Of a DNA stretch of 49,574 nt, positions 1 to 8,142 are shown piece after piece (within the stretch, counting starts at the first letter, position 1; every line of letters begins with the position of its first letter). The stretch lies in the NCBI GenBank assembly GCA_900550025.1, contig URQP01000004.1, positions 1 to 49,574 on the forward strand, in the 5' to 3' direction. The stretch comes from an uncultured Porphyromonadaceae bacterium (GTDB taxonomy: Bacteria > Bacteroidota > Bacteroidia > Bacteroidales > Muribaculaceae). A model generated the notes under the pieces. The model did no database searches and was not told the origin of the DNA. It was given only the letters and a program-made list of their open reading frames with translations. The translations under genes and the position numbers were made by a program.

Positions 1-1
1 C

Positions 2-151
2 TTCTGCGCCGGAACCTACTGGGCAAAGGCTTTCAGGGAATGGGTAGTGCATACTCTGAGCGAACATTACCGTCAAGGCAAACCCAAAGAACCCTCCGTG
101 ATTCTTGTATATAATTCCGGGGCGGAACGATTCGGACAAACCGCGAGCTGA
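2..151 (+). CDS. 3' end of an unknown protein (partial)
   Basis: This open frame runs in from the window edge and ends at TGA 149-151, giving 49 residues. It has a protein-like composition (an aromatic and Arg-rich helix, a hydrophobic strand SVILVYNS, then a charged tail). The start and most of the protein lie outside the window, so no family can be named. It ends 28 nt before a strong hairpin, consistent with a gene end. Function unknown. Confidence 0.45.
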   Translation, partial: FCAGTYWAKAFREWVVHTLSEHYRQGKPKEPSVILVYNSGAERFGQTAS

Positions 152-179
152 GAGAACAAGAATATTTATCTGAACGTGG

Positions 180-207
180 AAGCCGGGCTATCAGTATAGC
201 CCGGCTT
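180..207. terminator. 12-bp perfect hairpin after the partial gene
   Basis: AAGCCGGGCTAT (180-191) pairs perfectly with ATAGCCCGGCTT (196-207) around a 4-nt loop. It lies just after the stop at 151, as a terminator would. There is no clear T-run on either side, so its terminator role is inferred from position only. Confidence 0.5.
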
Positions 208-570
208 CCCAACGTAAAAAATAGCCATAATGGTCAAGACTTGTTCCGACAGTTGTTTTGCTATTGTACAAAAAGAGTGTCGGGTGTTTGTTACGAAGTT
301 GCGTAACTTCCTTTAAATAGAAAGTACGGTTCGGCAAAGTTCTTTCGCGTTTCAACGTCGGAATCTTGCGAACAGTATCATGCCAGAAGTCAATTCCTAT
401 TGTACCCGTGCGTATGCGACAACAGAACCCGTTTCCAGTAGGTTTCCCGTTCGATAATGCTGTCGTCATCCTTTTTCATCGGACATCCTATTATGACACG
501 AAAGTTCGAATGAGGTAGCCAATGCGAGTTATGTCTTAAAAACGGTTATAATACCCGTATTAGTAATAGC
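208..570. other. gene-poor left interval with two doubtful short frames
   Basis: No gene is convincing here. A 92-codon minus-strand frame (191-469) ends inside the hairpin. A shorter minus-strand frame (390-479, 29 residues, MKKDDDSIIERETYWKRVLL...) has a protein-like composition and overlaps it in another frame. One of them, or a decayed gene, may be real, but neither has a recognisable family or a clear promoter. Confidence 0.3.
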
Positions 571-602
571 GTTGTTAGTAATAAAAATATTACTTATATT
601 TG
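571..602 (+). promoter_or_regulatory. Bacteroidetes-type promoter for the AAA ATPase gene
   Basis: GTTG at 571-574, then 20 nt, then TATATTTG at 595-602, a good match to the Bacteroidetes -33/-7 pattern. The predicted transcript start is about 609, which rules out an upstream ATG at 572 and supports the ATG at 626. This promoter lacks the GATTTGGC block found at most other island promoters. Confidence 0.6.
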
Positions 603-625
603 TGCTGTATAACTCTTGCGGATAT

Positions 626-1768
626 ATGGGAAATAAACCTTTCATATTCGGTGTTGCGACTTCCGGAGATAATTTTACCGACAGGGAGAAGGAAACGGAA
701 CGTTTGCTGTTGAATTTCCGGCATGGTGTCAATACCGTGCTGATTTCGCCTCGTCGCTGGGGTAAGACTTCTTTAGTGCAGAAGGTGTCTCGCCTGGCAC
801 AGTCCGATAATTTGAAAATAGTTTATATCGACATTTTTTCGTGTCGCAGCGACCGGGATTTTTACGATGCTTTTGCGTCCGCCGTTCTCAAACAGACCTC
901 CTCGAAGGTGAATGAATGGCTGGAGAATATCAAACTGTTTCTTTCCCGTATCAGCCCCAAAATCTCTATGGGCCCGGACCCGATGACGGACTTCTCCATA
1001 TCGCTAGAACTGAATCCCAAGAGCAGCGACATCGACGAAATCCTGCAGCTTCCCGAAAAGATAGCGCAGAAAAAAGGCTATAATATCGTCATCTGCATCG
1101 ACGAATTCCAGCAGATCGCCGAGTTCAAGGATTCCAAGACATTCCAGAAGCGGCTGCGTTCCGTATGGCAGTTGCAAAAATCGGTCTCTTATTGTTTGTT
1201 CGGCAGCAAGAAACATCTGATGAACGAACTGTTCGAGAAAAAGAGCCTGCCGTTTTACAAGTTCGGCGATGCCATCTATTTGCAGAAGATCGCCACGCCG
1301 GATTGGATCGACTACATCTGTGGCCGTTTCGAGGCCACGGGCAAGCAGATTTCAAGAGAACTGGCAGAAAAAATATGTCAAATAGTAGATAACCATTCGT
1401 CTTATGTACAGCAGTTGGCATGGTTGGTATGGATTCATACGGACAAAGTCGCAACGGAGCAGGATTTCGAGGCAGCGTACCAAGATATTATCGACCAGAA
1501 TACGCCGCTGTTCGAGAAACAAACCGAGAGCCTTACTACCTATCAAATGAATTTCCTGCGAGCTGTCATAGACGGGGTTCACAGTGAGTTTACCACGCAG
1601 GAGGTTTTGCAGAAATACCAGCTCGGCTCGTCGGCCAATGTCAGCATTGTAAAGCGGGCGTTGGTCAAGAAAGAGCTTATCGAGGTCGAGAAACGCCAAG
1701 TGGTAATTCCCGATCCGGTAATGAAAGAGTGGCTGAAGCGGGAGTTGCACGGAGTATGGGTGCATTAA
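626..1768 (+). CDS. stand-alone AAA ATPase with C-terminal winged helix
   Basis: 380 residues. The P-loop is ISPRRWGKTS (about 40-49) and Walker B is IVICIDEFQQ (about 154-163), the arrangement of the archaeal-type/STAND-like AAA ATPases (AAA_ATPase PF01637 group). The last 70 or so residues (from YQMNFLRAVIDG) look like a winged helix ending in a short strand-rich tail, as in this family. Members are thought to act as NTP-driven switches, but no substrate is visible. The frame is open back to an ATG at 572, but that lies on the promoter -33 box, so 626 (MGNKPFIFG) is preferred. The gene stands alone, bounded by its own promoter and a terminator at 1823-1848, and is not part of the GATTTGGC regulon that starts next door. 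Confidence 0.85.
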   Translation: MGNKPFIFGVATSGDNFTDREKETERLLLNFRHGVNTVLISPRRWGKTSLVQKVSRLAQSDNLKIVYIDIFSCRSDRDFYDAFASAVLKQTSSKVNEWLENIKLFLSRISPKISMGPDPMTDFSISLELNPKSSDIDEILQLPEKIAQKKGYNIVICIDEFQQIAEFKDSKTFQKRLRSVWQLQKSVSYCLFGSKKHLMNELFEKKSLPFYKFGDAIYLQKIATPDWIDYICGRFEATGKQISRELAEKICQIVDNHSSYVQQLAWLVWIHTDKVATEQDFEAAYQDIIDQNTPLFEKQTESLTTYQMNFLRAVIDGVHSEFTTQEVLQKYQLGSSANVSIVKRALVKKELIEVEKRQVVIPDPVMKEWLKRELHGVWVH

Positions 1769-1822
1769 ATATTGCCGGTTGGAATCGGCCGCACAGGCTG
1801 GTAATTGCTTGAACCATGTTAC

Positions 1823-1848
1823 AAAAGCCGCCATGTCGTGCGGCTTTT
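1823..1848. terminator. bidirectional terminator between convergent genes
   Basis: AAAAGCCGC (1823-1831) pairs with GCGGCTTTT (1840-1848) around an 8-nt loop. The A/T arms give a T-run on both strands. It lies between the ATPase gene (+) and the SLOG-like gene (-), so it can end both transcripts. Confidence 0.75.
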
Positions 1849-1890
1849 GCTTTAAACTAACTGAAAATGCGCTCCGGTGTTTCCTGAGGA

Positions 1891-3234
1891 TCAGTCCCAC
1901 CAGCAGAGGATATTGTCCTGCAGCAGTCGGAACAGGATGCAGAAGGCCTTATTGAAACGGACTTCCTGCTCTTCCCCCAAGTAGAACCCTCCTCCGTGGT
2001 GTCGGACTTTGAAACGTTCCTTATTGCGAAGGTTGACACGGGCCGGTAAGCGTTCCATATCCTCGCCTTCATTCCCTTCTTTGATAATGATCTGCAGCAG
2101 CCGGCTTGCCAGTTCCAACTGGGAAAGGACATAATCGCCATTCATGCAGTGCGAGAAATGGCGCCAGTAATCGGCCATCCGGTCGATCTTAAACTGGAGA
2201 ATGGGGAAAATAAATTCCCCGTCGAAGTCCGATCCGAGGCCACCGTTAAAAACGAAAGTTTGCCATGCGGCCATCTCCCGGCGATAGACCAGATTTTGAA
2301 ATGCCGACCAGTCGTCCTTCGACATGCCGTGCCTGCACCATAGCTTGTATTCTTGATATTCGGCTTCCATCTCTTTTTCAAAAACCTCTGCCGAGCGGTC
2401 TTCCGTGGCGGCAGACTTGTCACGCATATCGTTCGCATTTTCAGTCCGATCCCAATGAATATTGTTGGCAGCCATGAAGGCATAGGACATTCCCTCCCTG
2501 GCGGGATGTCTGGCCCATTCTTCCATCTCTTTGGCCCGCTCCTCTGCCTGCATGCGCTGCCACTCCTCCTCCAGCTGCAGCAGGCGACGCTCATTCTCCG
2601 CCGTCATGGGTGCCGTTGCATCGAAAATATCGTCAGCACCGCCGCCCGTCAGCAGGGATTGGCAGGCCGGGCCATCGTTGCTGCCACAGGTAAAAAGCCT
2701 TTTTCCGAATTTCCGGGCGATTTTCATTGCATACCTCGTATTGTTGCTCGGGGTATGTTGAATGACGATAATCGGATTGGCTAAAGCGACTTGCAGACGG
2801 ATACAGGCTTTCGTATGCGACGGAGAGGCCTTCCCTTCCGGCGGCTGGACGGAGAGCAACAGGCCGCCATTGCTCAGAATATCCTCGCAAAGGTATCGTT
2901 TCATCATGGAACCTATCCGATTCAACCCGGACGCAAGAAGGACAATGCACTTGTTGCCGCGAAGTGTGGCGCCCCGAAGCAACGCAATGTCGGCAACCAG
3001 TCCGACCATGACATAGTCGTACGCCACACAGTTGAAGCCCATGTCGTACATCCGTGCGAAATCATTCTGGTCATCCGTTCGCGCGGCTGCTACTGCCACT
3101 AACCGGGGATGTTTCAACAACCCGACATCTCCTTGTGCCCAGATTTTCTGCGGCATCTCCTTGCCCATAGCACGGAATATCCACGGATAACCCGGGTCGG
3201 AAGGTTCGAGCGTAATGATTTTATTATTTGCCAT
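1891..3234 (-). CDS. SLOG/DprA-like Rossmann protein with unique C-terminal region
   Basis: 447 residues. The first 180 or so residues follow the DprA/Smf plan: an N-terminal strand pair (PWIFRAMG), a central Rossmann core with HPRLVAVAAA, and a glycine-rich loop region KCIVLLASGLNRIG. This matches the intact DprA-like protein encoded at 3954-4886, but the nucleotide-binding GSR/SGLA motifs are degraded (AAARTDD, AYDYVMVG). Residues about 215-260 are strongly charged and probably helical or coiled coil (EEEWQRMQAEERAKEMEEW). The C-terminal 170 residues match nothing I recognise. SLOG domains are known or predicted to sense nucleotide-derived ligands in bacterial conflict systems, so this may be an inactive partner or sensor. 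Transcription comes from an island operator-promoter 24 nt upstream. The SLOG assignment is inferred from motif order. Confidence 0.65.
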   Translation of the reverse strand: MANNKIITLEPSDPGYPWIFRAMGKEMPQKIWAQGDVGLLKHPRLVAVAAARTDDQNDFARMYDMGFNCVAYDYVMVGLVADIALLRGATLRGNKCIVLLASGLNRIGSMMKRYLCEDILSNGGLLLSVQPPEGKASPSHTKACIRLQVALANPIIVIQHTPSNNTRYAMKIARKFGKRLFTCGSNDGPACQSLLTGGGADDIFDATAPMTAENERRLLQLEEEWQRMQAEERAKEMEEWARHPAREGMSYAFMAANNIHWDRTENANDMRDKSAATEDRSAEVFEKEMEAEYQEYKLWCRHGMSKDDWSAFQNLVYRREMAAWQTFVFNGGLGSDFDGEFIFPILQFKIDRMADYWRHFSHCMNGDYVLSQLELASRLLQIIIKEGNEGEDMERLPARVNLRNKERFKVRHHGGGFYLGEEQEVRFNKAFCILFRLLQDNILCWWD

Positions 3235-3257
3235 AGGTGTTGAATTTTGGTTTCCGA

Positions 3258-3293
3258 CAAAAATAACAGCTGCTTATGCTGAATTGCAGCACA
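3258..3293 (-). promoter_or_regulatory. island 36-bp operator-promoter (copy 1)
   Basis: Read on the minus strand: TGTGCTGCAATTCAGC, 12 nt, then a -7 box TATTTTTG ending at 3258. Layout and spacing equal the other ten copies, although the GATTTGGC block is changed to AATTCAGC. It gives a leader of roughly 17 nt for the SLOG-like gene. Confidence 0.75.
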
Positions 3294-3331
3294 AGCAGCC
3301 GGTTCTTGCATTTTCCTGTATTTTCGCAGGT

Positions 3332-3787
3332 TCAATCGTACAGGAAAGATCCGTTGCAAGAGAACCGCTTCTTGATGTTTGCTTTTACCATCTTCTCCGA
3401 ACCTCCGTAGTAGGTAATCTCCCATAGAAGCCCGGCCGTCAGTTCCTGCGGCGAAATCCGTACATCGGCATCCACGACAATCTCCATCCCCAAGATTTCG
3501 GACCATGACGTGTGAAGCGCCACAGGGCCGATCGGGCGGCCATTCTTCCTTTCACAGACGAGGCAGTTCATGTCAACCATCGGGCTGCACCCTTCCCAAC
3601 GGCAATTCAGGCAGATATAATAACCGGACGGTTTATCGTCCAATGCACGAATCTCATAGTAAATCTCTCTCCATCCGTCCATGTTGATAGGGCCGGCAGA
3701 TCCTGGCGCATTGTTTTGCCACAAGATGGCAAATATCGGATAAATTTCAGCAAAATCGTATTGCATGAGTAGTTTGTGGAATGTCAT
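3332..3787 (-). CDS. small protein of the four-member DUF6557-like family
   Basis: 151 residues starting MTFHKLLMQYDFAEIYPIFA. A longer upstream frame exists, but it would begin above the promoter at 3838-3873, so 3787 is the supported start. The N-terminus (LL...DF..I.P) and the end (a strand, then LTAGLLWEITYYGGSEK) match the N-terminal domain of the proteins at 23256-24212 (LAARCLWSLTFYGFRPDE), 24209-25738 and 21723-22550. From memory this resembles the Bacteroidales family listed as DUF6557, which I could not check. It is cytoplasmic with no signal peptide. It carries only the shared domain, followed by a few basic residues, while its paralogues have long C-terminal extensions. Function unknown. 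Confidence 0.7.
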   Translation of the reverse strand: MTFHKLLMQYDFAEIYPIFAILWQNNAPGSAGPINMDGWREIYYEIRALDDKPSGYYICLNCRWEGCSPMVDMNCLVCERKNGRPIGPVALHTSWSEILGMEIVVDADVRISPQELTAGLLWEITYYGGSEKMVKANIKKRFSCNGSFLYD

Positions 3788-3837
3788 ACCTGTATTTGAA
3801 TTCGATGAAAAGTTGCCTTGCAGGACAACCGGCGACA

Positions 3838-3873
3838 CAAAGTTCGCCGCAGGATATGCCAAATCAAGGCTAA
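3838..3873 (-). promoter_or_regulatory. island 36-bp operator-promoter (copy 2)
   Basis: On the minus strand: TTAGCCTTGATTTGGC, 12 nt, GAACTTTG. The GATTTGGC half is perfect, the outer half is weak, and the -7 box has a G in place of the first T. It is divergent with copy 3, with 17 nt between them, so one bound protein could affect both. Confidence 0.75.
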
Positions 3874-3890
3874 ATAGAATTATAACCGGA

Positions 3891-3926
3891 TGTGTTCTGA
3901 TTTGGCAGAGGCGAAAAATACATTTG
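3891..3926 (+). promoter_or_regulatory. island 36-bp operator-promoter (copy 3)
   Basis: TGTGTTCTGATTTGGC (3891-3906), 12 nt, TACATTTG (3919-3926). It drives the DprA-like gene at 3954 with a leader of about 20 nt and sits back to back with copy 2. Confidence 0.8.
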
Positions 3927-3953
3927 TCTTGAAGTCGTAAATTATTCGGAAAA

Positions 3954-4886
3954 ATGAATGAACGGGTAAACAAGATGAACGAACTGCAAGAGCAGCATAA
4001 GAAACGAATGGCAGAGTGGCTGGCATCCGTGCCGCATGTAGATGAGTTGCTGGCTCTGCAATTGCAGGGAACTATCCCGAAGCAAATGCCGGGAGATGTT
4101 CAGACAAACGGTTATTTGAGGGAGATTGCCCAAAAATCGCGCCGCGAATTGGACAAGGCCCGATATATATTGGAAAGGCAGGCGAAAGCCGGCGTCGTGA
4201 CCATTCCGTATTATGCCGATGAATATCCACGCCATTTCTGCGGTTTGGGAAATGATGCACCTCCTCTCATCCATGTGTTGGGAAATAGGGAACTGTTGAA
4301 CCGAGAAGACAATGTGACAATCATAGGCTCCCGTGCTGCAGACAGGGACGGGCTGGTTGCGGCAAGCCGCATGGCCGAGCAAATAGGGGGTGCTGGACAT
4401 GTCGTTATCAGCGGACTGGCCGAGGGATGCGATACGGCCGCTCATCGCGGCTGCCTTGATGCGGGCGGACAGACGGTTGCCATCGTGGCGTCGGGTCTGG
4501 ATATTGTTTATCCCAAATCGAATAAAGCCTTGCAGGACGAAATTTTGGCAAATGGAGGGGCTGTCCTGTCGGAGCACCCCTTCGGAGTGAAAGCCAACCC
4601 GACGAGGTTGGTTGCCCGTTGCCGGATGCAGGTGGTGTTGACCCAATCCGTTATCGTGGCCCAATGTCCCGTGGTCAGCGGAACCATGTATGCCGTGCAT
4701 TTTGCCCAGGAATATAACGAGTACTCCTACGACGGATGGGAGAGCAGTATTTATGCGGTGTCGTTCGCCGAGTGGAAAGAACGGAACTCCGGAAATGAAT
4801 ATCTGTTGGACAGCGGCCGGGCGGTTCCGATTATTCCGGGGCAGCGGCTTGCATTGGATGACTGCAATATGCTTGTGTTGGAATAA
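3954..4886 (+). CDS. DprA/Smf-like SLOG protein
   Basis: 310 residues. The DprA Rossmann core is clear: VTIIGSR at about 121, HVVISGLAEGCDTAAHRG, QTVAIVASGLDIVYP, then GGAVLSEHPFGVKAN and a VSGTMYAVHFAQEY stretch. Genuine DprA loads RecA on incoming DNA during transformation and usually has a C-terminal winged helix; here the C-terminus instead runs to about 310 without one. The position of RNRII in DprA is held by ARCRMQ. I infer a SLOG-type nucleotide or DNA-end sensor within the island rather than the housekeeping DprA. It is divergent from the DUF6557-like gene and shares its regulatory region. The SLOG-like gene at 1891-3234 looks like a degenerate relative. A second in-frame ATG is at 3975; 3954 fits the promoter well. 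Confidence 0.8.
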   Translation: MNERVNKMNELQEQHKKRMAEWLASVPHVDELLALQLQGTIPKQMPGDVQTNGYLREIAQKSRRELDKARYILERQAKAGVVTIPYYADEYPRHFCGLGNDAPPLIHVLGNRELLNREDNVTIIGSRAADRDGLVAASRMAEQIGGAGHVVISGLAEGCDTAAHRGCLDAGGQTVAIVASGLDIVYPKSNKALQDEILANGGAVLSEHPFGVKANPTRLVARCRMQVVLTQSVIVAQCPVVSGTMYAVHFAQEYNEYSYDGWESSIYAVSFAEWKERNSGNEYLLDSGRAVPIIPGQRLALDDCNMLVLE

Positions 4887-5317
4887 CCGAATCGGAAAAC
4901 ACTTGAAGAAGGATGGTACGGGTAAATTATCCCTGCCAGGAAGTACCTTATTCAACTTGAATGTGACTGAAACCGGCAGGTAATATGCAAGGGTATGAAC
5001 CTCTTTCTTCTGACCGGGTTTCAGCAGAAACATCCATACCAGATTGCCGCAGGTTATGGACTTTTTGTTTCTCAAAGATAGAAGAATGAATTTTATAGAG
5101 TTTGTATGTGACTCCGACTATTCCAGGAACCGGATCGGGCGTAGTTTTCTGTAAATATTTTAGCATAAAAGGCGCCTCCGACTTTTTATCTCTAAGGACT
5201 GCTATGATACCCATGGAACAAAAACGAGCCTTGGTCATTATGTAATCAATATTTTAGTTTTATGGCTTGTACAATAAAATTATCGTATATGTACCAACCA
5301 ATGTTTGCCACTTTGGT
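4887..5317. other. intergenic region, no convincing gene
   Basis: 431 nt between convergent genes. It holds a minus-strand frame of 96 codons (4948-5238) with no recognisable family and no promoter, and a short inverted repeat (CTGAAACC at 4967-4974, GGTTTCAG at 5017-5024). I see no operator copy here. It may be a decayed gene. Confidence 0.4.
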
Positions 5318-6358
5318 TTAGGAAAAACTTTGATCTTCTGTTTCTTTTTCAAGTATGTTCCCGTTTAGTCGTTCGCACAGAAAATCATAGTAAAACCGTA
5401 CGGCAGTCAACTCTTCAAACTTACTCACCTTCACCGGATATTCGTCGAGATTATAAATTTTTGCACCTTCAATGCCCAATAAAAAAGAAGAGTGTGTCGC
5501 CAGAATAATCTGCGAATTGTTATGGCGGGCCATATAGAGGATGAGTTGGGATAAATTATATTGCATTTCCGGGGACAGACTGTTTTCAGGTTCATCCAGT
5601 ATGTAAACACCTTCGTCTTCCATTAATTGTGAAATTTGCAGAAAACTGTTCTCTCCATTGGAGAGTCCCCGCTCCTCTTTGCCCAATTTATCCTTGATGT
5701 AGCGAGAATAGGATTTTTTACGAGCTTCTACAAAATCGAGGTATTCGTCATTTTCACCGGTTTCAAAGTCCAGATGACGAGGTATCTTGCCTTCAGCGCC
5801 GTGTTTTAGTATCATATTACGTTTGATCAACATATTAGCCTTAACTTGGATTTGTTCGCGCTTGATCCTCCCGGCAAGCAAGGACTTGAAGATATCGTCG
5901 CTTGTGATGACGCGGGTTATATCCCCGATATCATATCTTGATGAGCGTTCGCCCGTCAAATTGAATTCTTCACCGCACCATCTTATGTCCGTTTGAAAAG
6001 AGCATCTCTTTACATACGCATCCATATGGATACTGGTGTTGTAGGGAGAGCTGCGTTTGGCCTTGACCTTTTGAGACAAAATATTCAGCAGGGTCGACTT
6101 GCCGCTGCCATTGCCTCCATAAAAAATTGTGATATGGTCAAAATCAATTTTACGCAGACTTATTGCAGGAAAGATCGTGAATGGATAGGGCGTATCATAA
6201 TAGTTACTTCCCGGAGTGGTATGGCAGTAGAATTCATGCAAATAATCCTCTTCCGATACTTGTGTCGGCAAAGTAAAAGATTGATGTAAATCATATTCGT
6301 TTGTTTTTATGAAATTCAGAATAACGTCCGTTCGTTTTTTGAGTTGATGAAGAACCAT
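5318..6358 (-). CDS. ABC/SMC-type ATPase (AAA_21/OLD-like)
   Basis: 346 residues. Walker A is GGNGSGKS (81-88), the ABC signature-like motif is GLSNGENSF (about 231-239) and Walker B is VYILDEPENSLSP (about 251-263), followed by ILATHSS with the switch histidine. This is the layout of stand-alone ABC-type ATPases used in OLD, retron and other defence modules. No nuclease (TOPRIM) or HNH domain is attached and none lies directly beside it, so the effector is unknown. The only ATG (6358) overlaps the end of the upstream WG-repeat gene by 43 nt, so a non-ATG start a little downstream is possible. It is the distal gene of the WG-repeat transcript that starts from the operator at 7663-7698. Confidence 0.8.
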   Translation of the reverse strand: MVLHQLKKRTDVILNFIKTNEYDLHQSFTLPTQVSEEDYLHEFYCHTTPGSNYYDTPYPFTIFPAISLRKIDFDHITIFYGGNGSGKSTLLNILSQKVKAKRSSPYNTSIHMDAYVKRCSFQTDIRWCGEEFNLTGERSSRYDIGDITRVITSDDIFKSLLAGRIKREQIQVKANMLIKRNMILKHGAEGKIPRHLDFETGENDEYLDFVEARKKSYSRYIKDKLGKEERGLSNGENSFLQISQLMEDEGVYILDEPENSLSPEMQYNLSQLILYMARHNNSQIILATHSSFLLGIEGAKIYNLDEYPVKVSKFEELTAVRFYYDFLCERLNGNILEKETEDQSFS

Positions 6359-7520
6359 TCATCGTCTTTGCAGACAGCAATCCGTTCGGGATCATCACCC
6401 GAACAAATATCGTCGTATTCGAACGGCACGAGCAGTTGTCCATCGAACGAGAAGATTCCATATCGGAAAATGGGCTTTGTCCGACCATGAACAAACTCCC
6501 GTTCAGCCGCAACGATCCATTCGGGACCTTGATTGTCCACAATCGGAATGGTATATCGAAGCGGGATAATCTCCGTAAGACTTCCGTCGATCCCGATATG
6601 TATCAGGCCGCAGTCGCTGTATTCCGGGTCCGTGCGGCTCGGAGCACGGACAATGATCAGGTCATCATCGGTTTCGACGGGCTCAACACCGCATTCCGAC
6701 ATCGGTGTAACCTGACGGCCGTTGCGATCGACAAGGCCGGGACTCGGACGCTCGCTCGCCTTGCCCAAGTCATATTGGAAGTATTTCCCGTTGAACTGGC
6801 GAATATAGCTATATATTGGCGGGGGAGTATCTCCCTGCAGTCTGCGGCATCGAGCATGCCGCACGGCGATGCGTATTTATCGCCGCATCCGTAAACGATG
6901 CGATTGCCGTAGAGTTCTGCCCATTCCGTACCGTCGGGCAAAGCGATCTCGGAAATCCGTTCTCCGCGGCCGTCTATGTAATACCATTTGTCGTCCTGTC
7001 TGGCAAGAGTACGGCCGCAATCATGCCATACATATTCAAAACGGAGCGAATACGGGACAGCCTGTTCTCCATCGGGCGTGAAGATCGCACAATATCCGGT
7101 ATGCGGATTTTCGACGATGAAATTATCGCCTATGTGGCCAATACGTCCGTATTTCTCGGGGATAATCTGACGACCTGTCTGATCTTGAATCCCGCAGCGA
7201 TTTTGTTGGGTATGGGTGTAGAAAAGCCCGTCATGTCCCGGTATGGGCCATGGCCTTCGATTCGGGTTGATGGCAACCCATGTTCCGCTTTCGGTATCGA
7301 ACAGCCAGTATCGAGGATTATACGATGCGGTTGTGCAGCATTGAATATATCGCTCATTGCTGAACCTCAATGTAGATTCCAAAAACTCCGGCTCAGCAAC
7401 AATCTTCCCATCGCGATCAATGATTCCGTAACGTTTATTTTTCCCTTTTCCAGTAGCGAATACAGCATAACCGTTGCGGATTCCATAAAGGTCGGTAATG
7501 TGTTTGGGGTCAATAGTCAT
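6316..7520 (-). pseudogene. WG-repeat protein, frameshifted (paralogue of 14501-15721)
   Basis: Two overlapping frames together cover the same protein as the intact 406-residue WG-repeat gene at 14501-15721. Frame one starts MTIDPKHITDLYGIRNG and runs to CGMLDAADCREILP. The second frame carries on with PIYSYIRQFNGKYFQYDL and ends DEWFFINSKNERTLF, matching GEWFFINLKNERVLF. The switch falls in a G5 run on the plus strand (6821-6825); a sixth base there would restore one continuous frame. WG repeats (here YGIIDRDG, CGIQDQTG, YGIFSFDG) form beta-propeller-like scaffolds of unknown binding role. The order operator, WYL relic, WG gene mirrors the intact WYL then WG order at 13457-15721. It could be a true pseudogene, a sequence error or phase variation. 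Confidence 0.8.
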
Positions 7521-7555
7521 AGTAGTTACATATTTGGATGGTTATGATGCGAATC

Positions 7556-7654
7556 CTATTCGGCGTTTTTGTGACAGGTCTTCAGTGGCAATTTCTCGGC
7601 CGGATCGTTGATTGACGGCTCGTATTGCGACTCATTTATTCCTTTGAATTCGTT
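7556..7654 (-). pseudogene. relic of the WYL regulator 5' coding region
   Basis: The minus strand directly after the operator encodes FKGINESQYEPSINDP and EKLPLKTCHKNAE, then TAG (7556-7558). This aligns with FEEINAQWERSSLNDTG and EELPLKTFHNHKNA of the intact WYL protein at 13533-14495. The match ends at the same codon as the other fragment at 21496-21699. It explains the unusually long (about 140 nt) leader of the WG-repeat gene. There is no usable start codon, so it is a remnant and not a gene. Confidence 0.65.
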
Positions 7655-7662
7655 AACTATGT

Positions 7663-7698
7663 CAAAGATAAAATATGCTTATGCCGAATTGCGACACA
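7663..7698 (-). promoter_or_regulatory. island 36-bp operator-promoter (copy 4)
   Basis: On the minus strand: TGTGTCGCAATTCGGC, 12 nt, TATCTTTG. The inner block is AATTCGGC rather than GATTTGGC, like copy 1. It drives the frameshifted WG-repeat gene and probably the ABC ATPase, through the WYL relic. Divergent with copy 5. Confidence 0.8.
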
Positions 7699-7748
7699 GG
7701 GCTCGAAAAGACAAAATTGAATGATTAAAATTTTATTTTCTTATTTAT

Positions 7749-7784
7749 TGGGCTGTCGTTTGGCATATCCGATCGATAGATTTG
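7749..7784 (+). promoter_or_regulatory. island 36-bp operator-promoter (copy 5)
   Basis: TGGGCTGTCGTTTGGC, 12 nt, TAGATTTG (7777-7784). The start codon at 7798 lies only 13 nt after the -7 box, so the transcript would be nearly leaderless. Divergent with copy 4, with 50 nt between. Confidence 0.75.
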
Positions 7785-7797
7785 CAGAAAAAAAGAA

Positions 7798-8133
7798 ATG
7801 AAGCAGACAGTTATATCCTTAGATCTGGAGGATATTTTCACAATGATGGGCGAAAGCACCACAAAATTGTTCTCCGTGTGCAGATTGTCTGCCGATACGA
7901 GAACTGCCCTCTGTGCTGAAATCCGGACACATTTTGCCGAACATGAAATCAGACCATGTGGGCGTATGGCAGTGCGTATAACCGCGGCTCCGGGGTTTAC
8001 ACTGGATGAAATCCAACAAACATTAAGTACCATACGCAACCTTTGCTCGGAAGATCTGATATGGGGTTTCGAGTCGGATGATACAACCGATCGAATTACG
8101 ATAGACATGCTTTTTGAGGTAACACCATCATAA
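7798..8133 (+). CDS. small protein resembling the FtsZ C-terminal domain
   Basis: 111 residues with no signal peptide. The segment from about 56 (RMAVRITAAPGFTLDEIQQT, then STIRNLCSEDLIWGFESD and DRITIDMLFEV) follows the strand-helix-strand-strand pattern of the FtsZ C-terminal domain, in which LTL-E-V is followed by a helix, then N-I-I-F-G, D and a final I-V strand. No GTPase domain is present. If right, it could bind FtsZ or another tubulin-like protein, but this is an inference from pattern alone and any small alpha/beta sandwich could give it. It is followed after 9 nt by the exonuclease gene, so the two are cotranscribed. The alternative internal ATG (MMGEST) would remove the first strand. 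Confidence 0.7.
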   Translation: MKQTVISLDLEDIFTMMGESTTKLFSVCRLSADTRTALCAEIRTHFAEHEIRPCGRMAVRITAAPGFTLDEIQQTLSTIRNLCSEDLIWGFESDDTTDRITIDMLFEVTPS

Positions 8134-8142
8134 CGGAATAAC

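Noticed and set aside
191..469. 92-codon minus-strand frame at the left edge
   Set aside because: No family resemblance, no promoter, it ends inside a hairpin and is overlapped by another short frame that looks as good.
572..625. Upstream ATG of the AAA ATPase gene
   Set aside because: It lies on the -33 box of the promoter, so it would not be in the transcript.
4948..5238. 96-codon minus-strand frame between convergent genes
   Set aside because: No recognisable domain, no promoter or operator copy; listed only within the intergenic entry.
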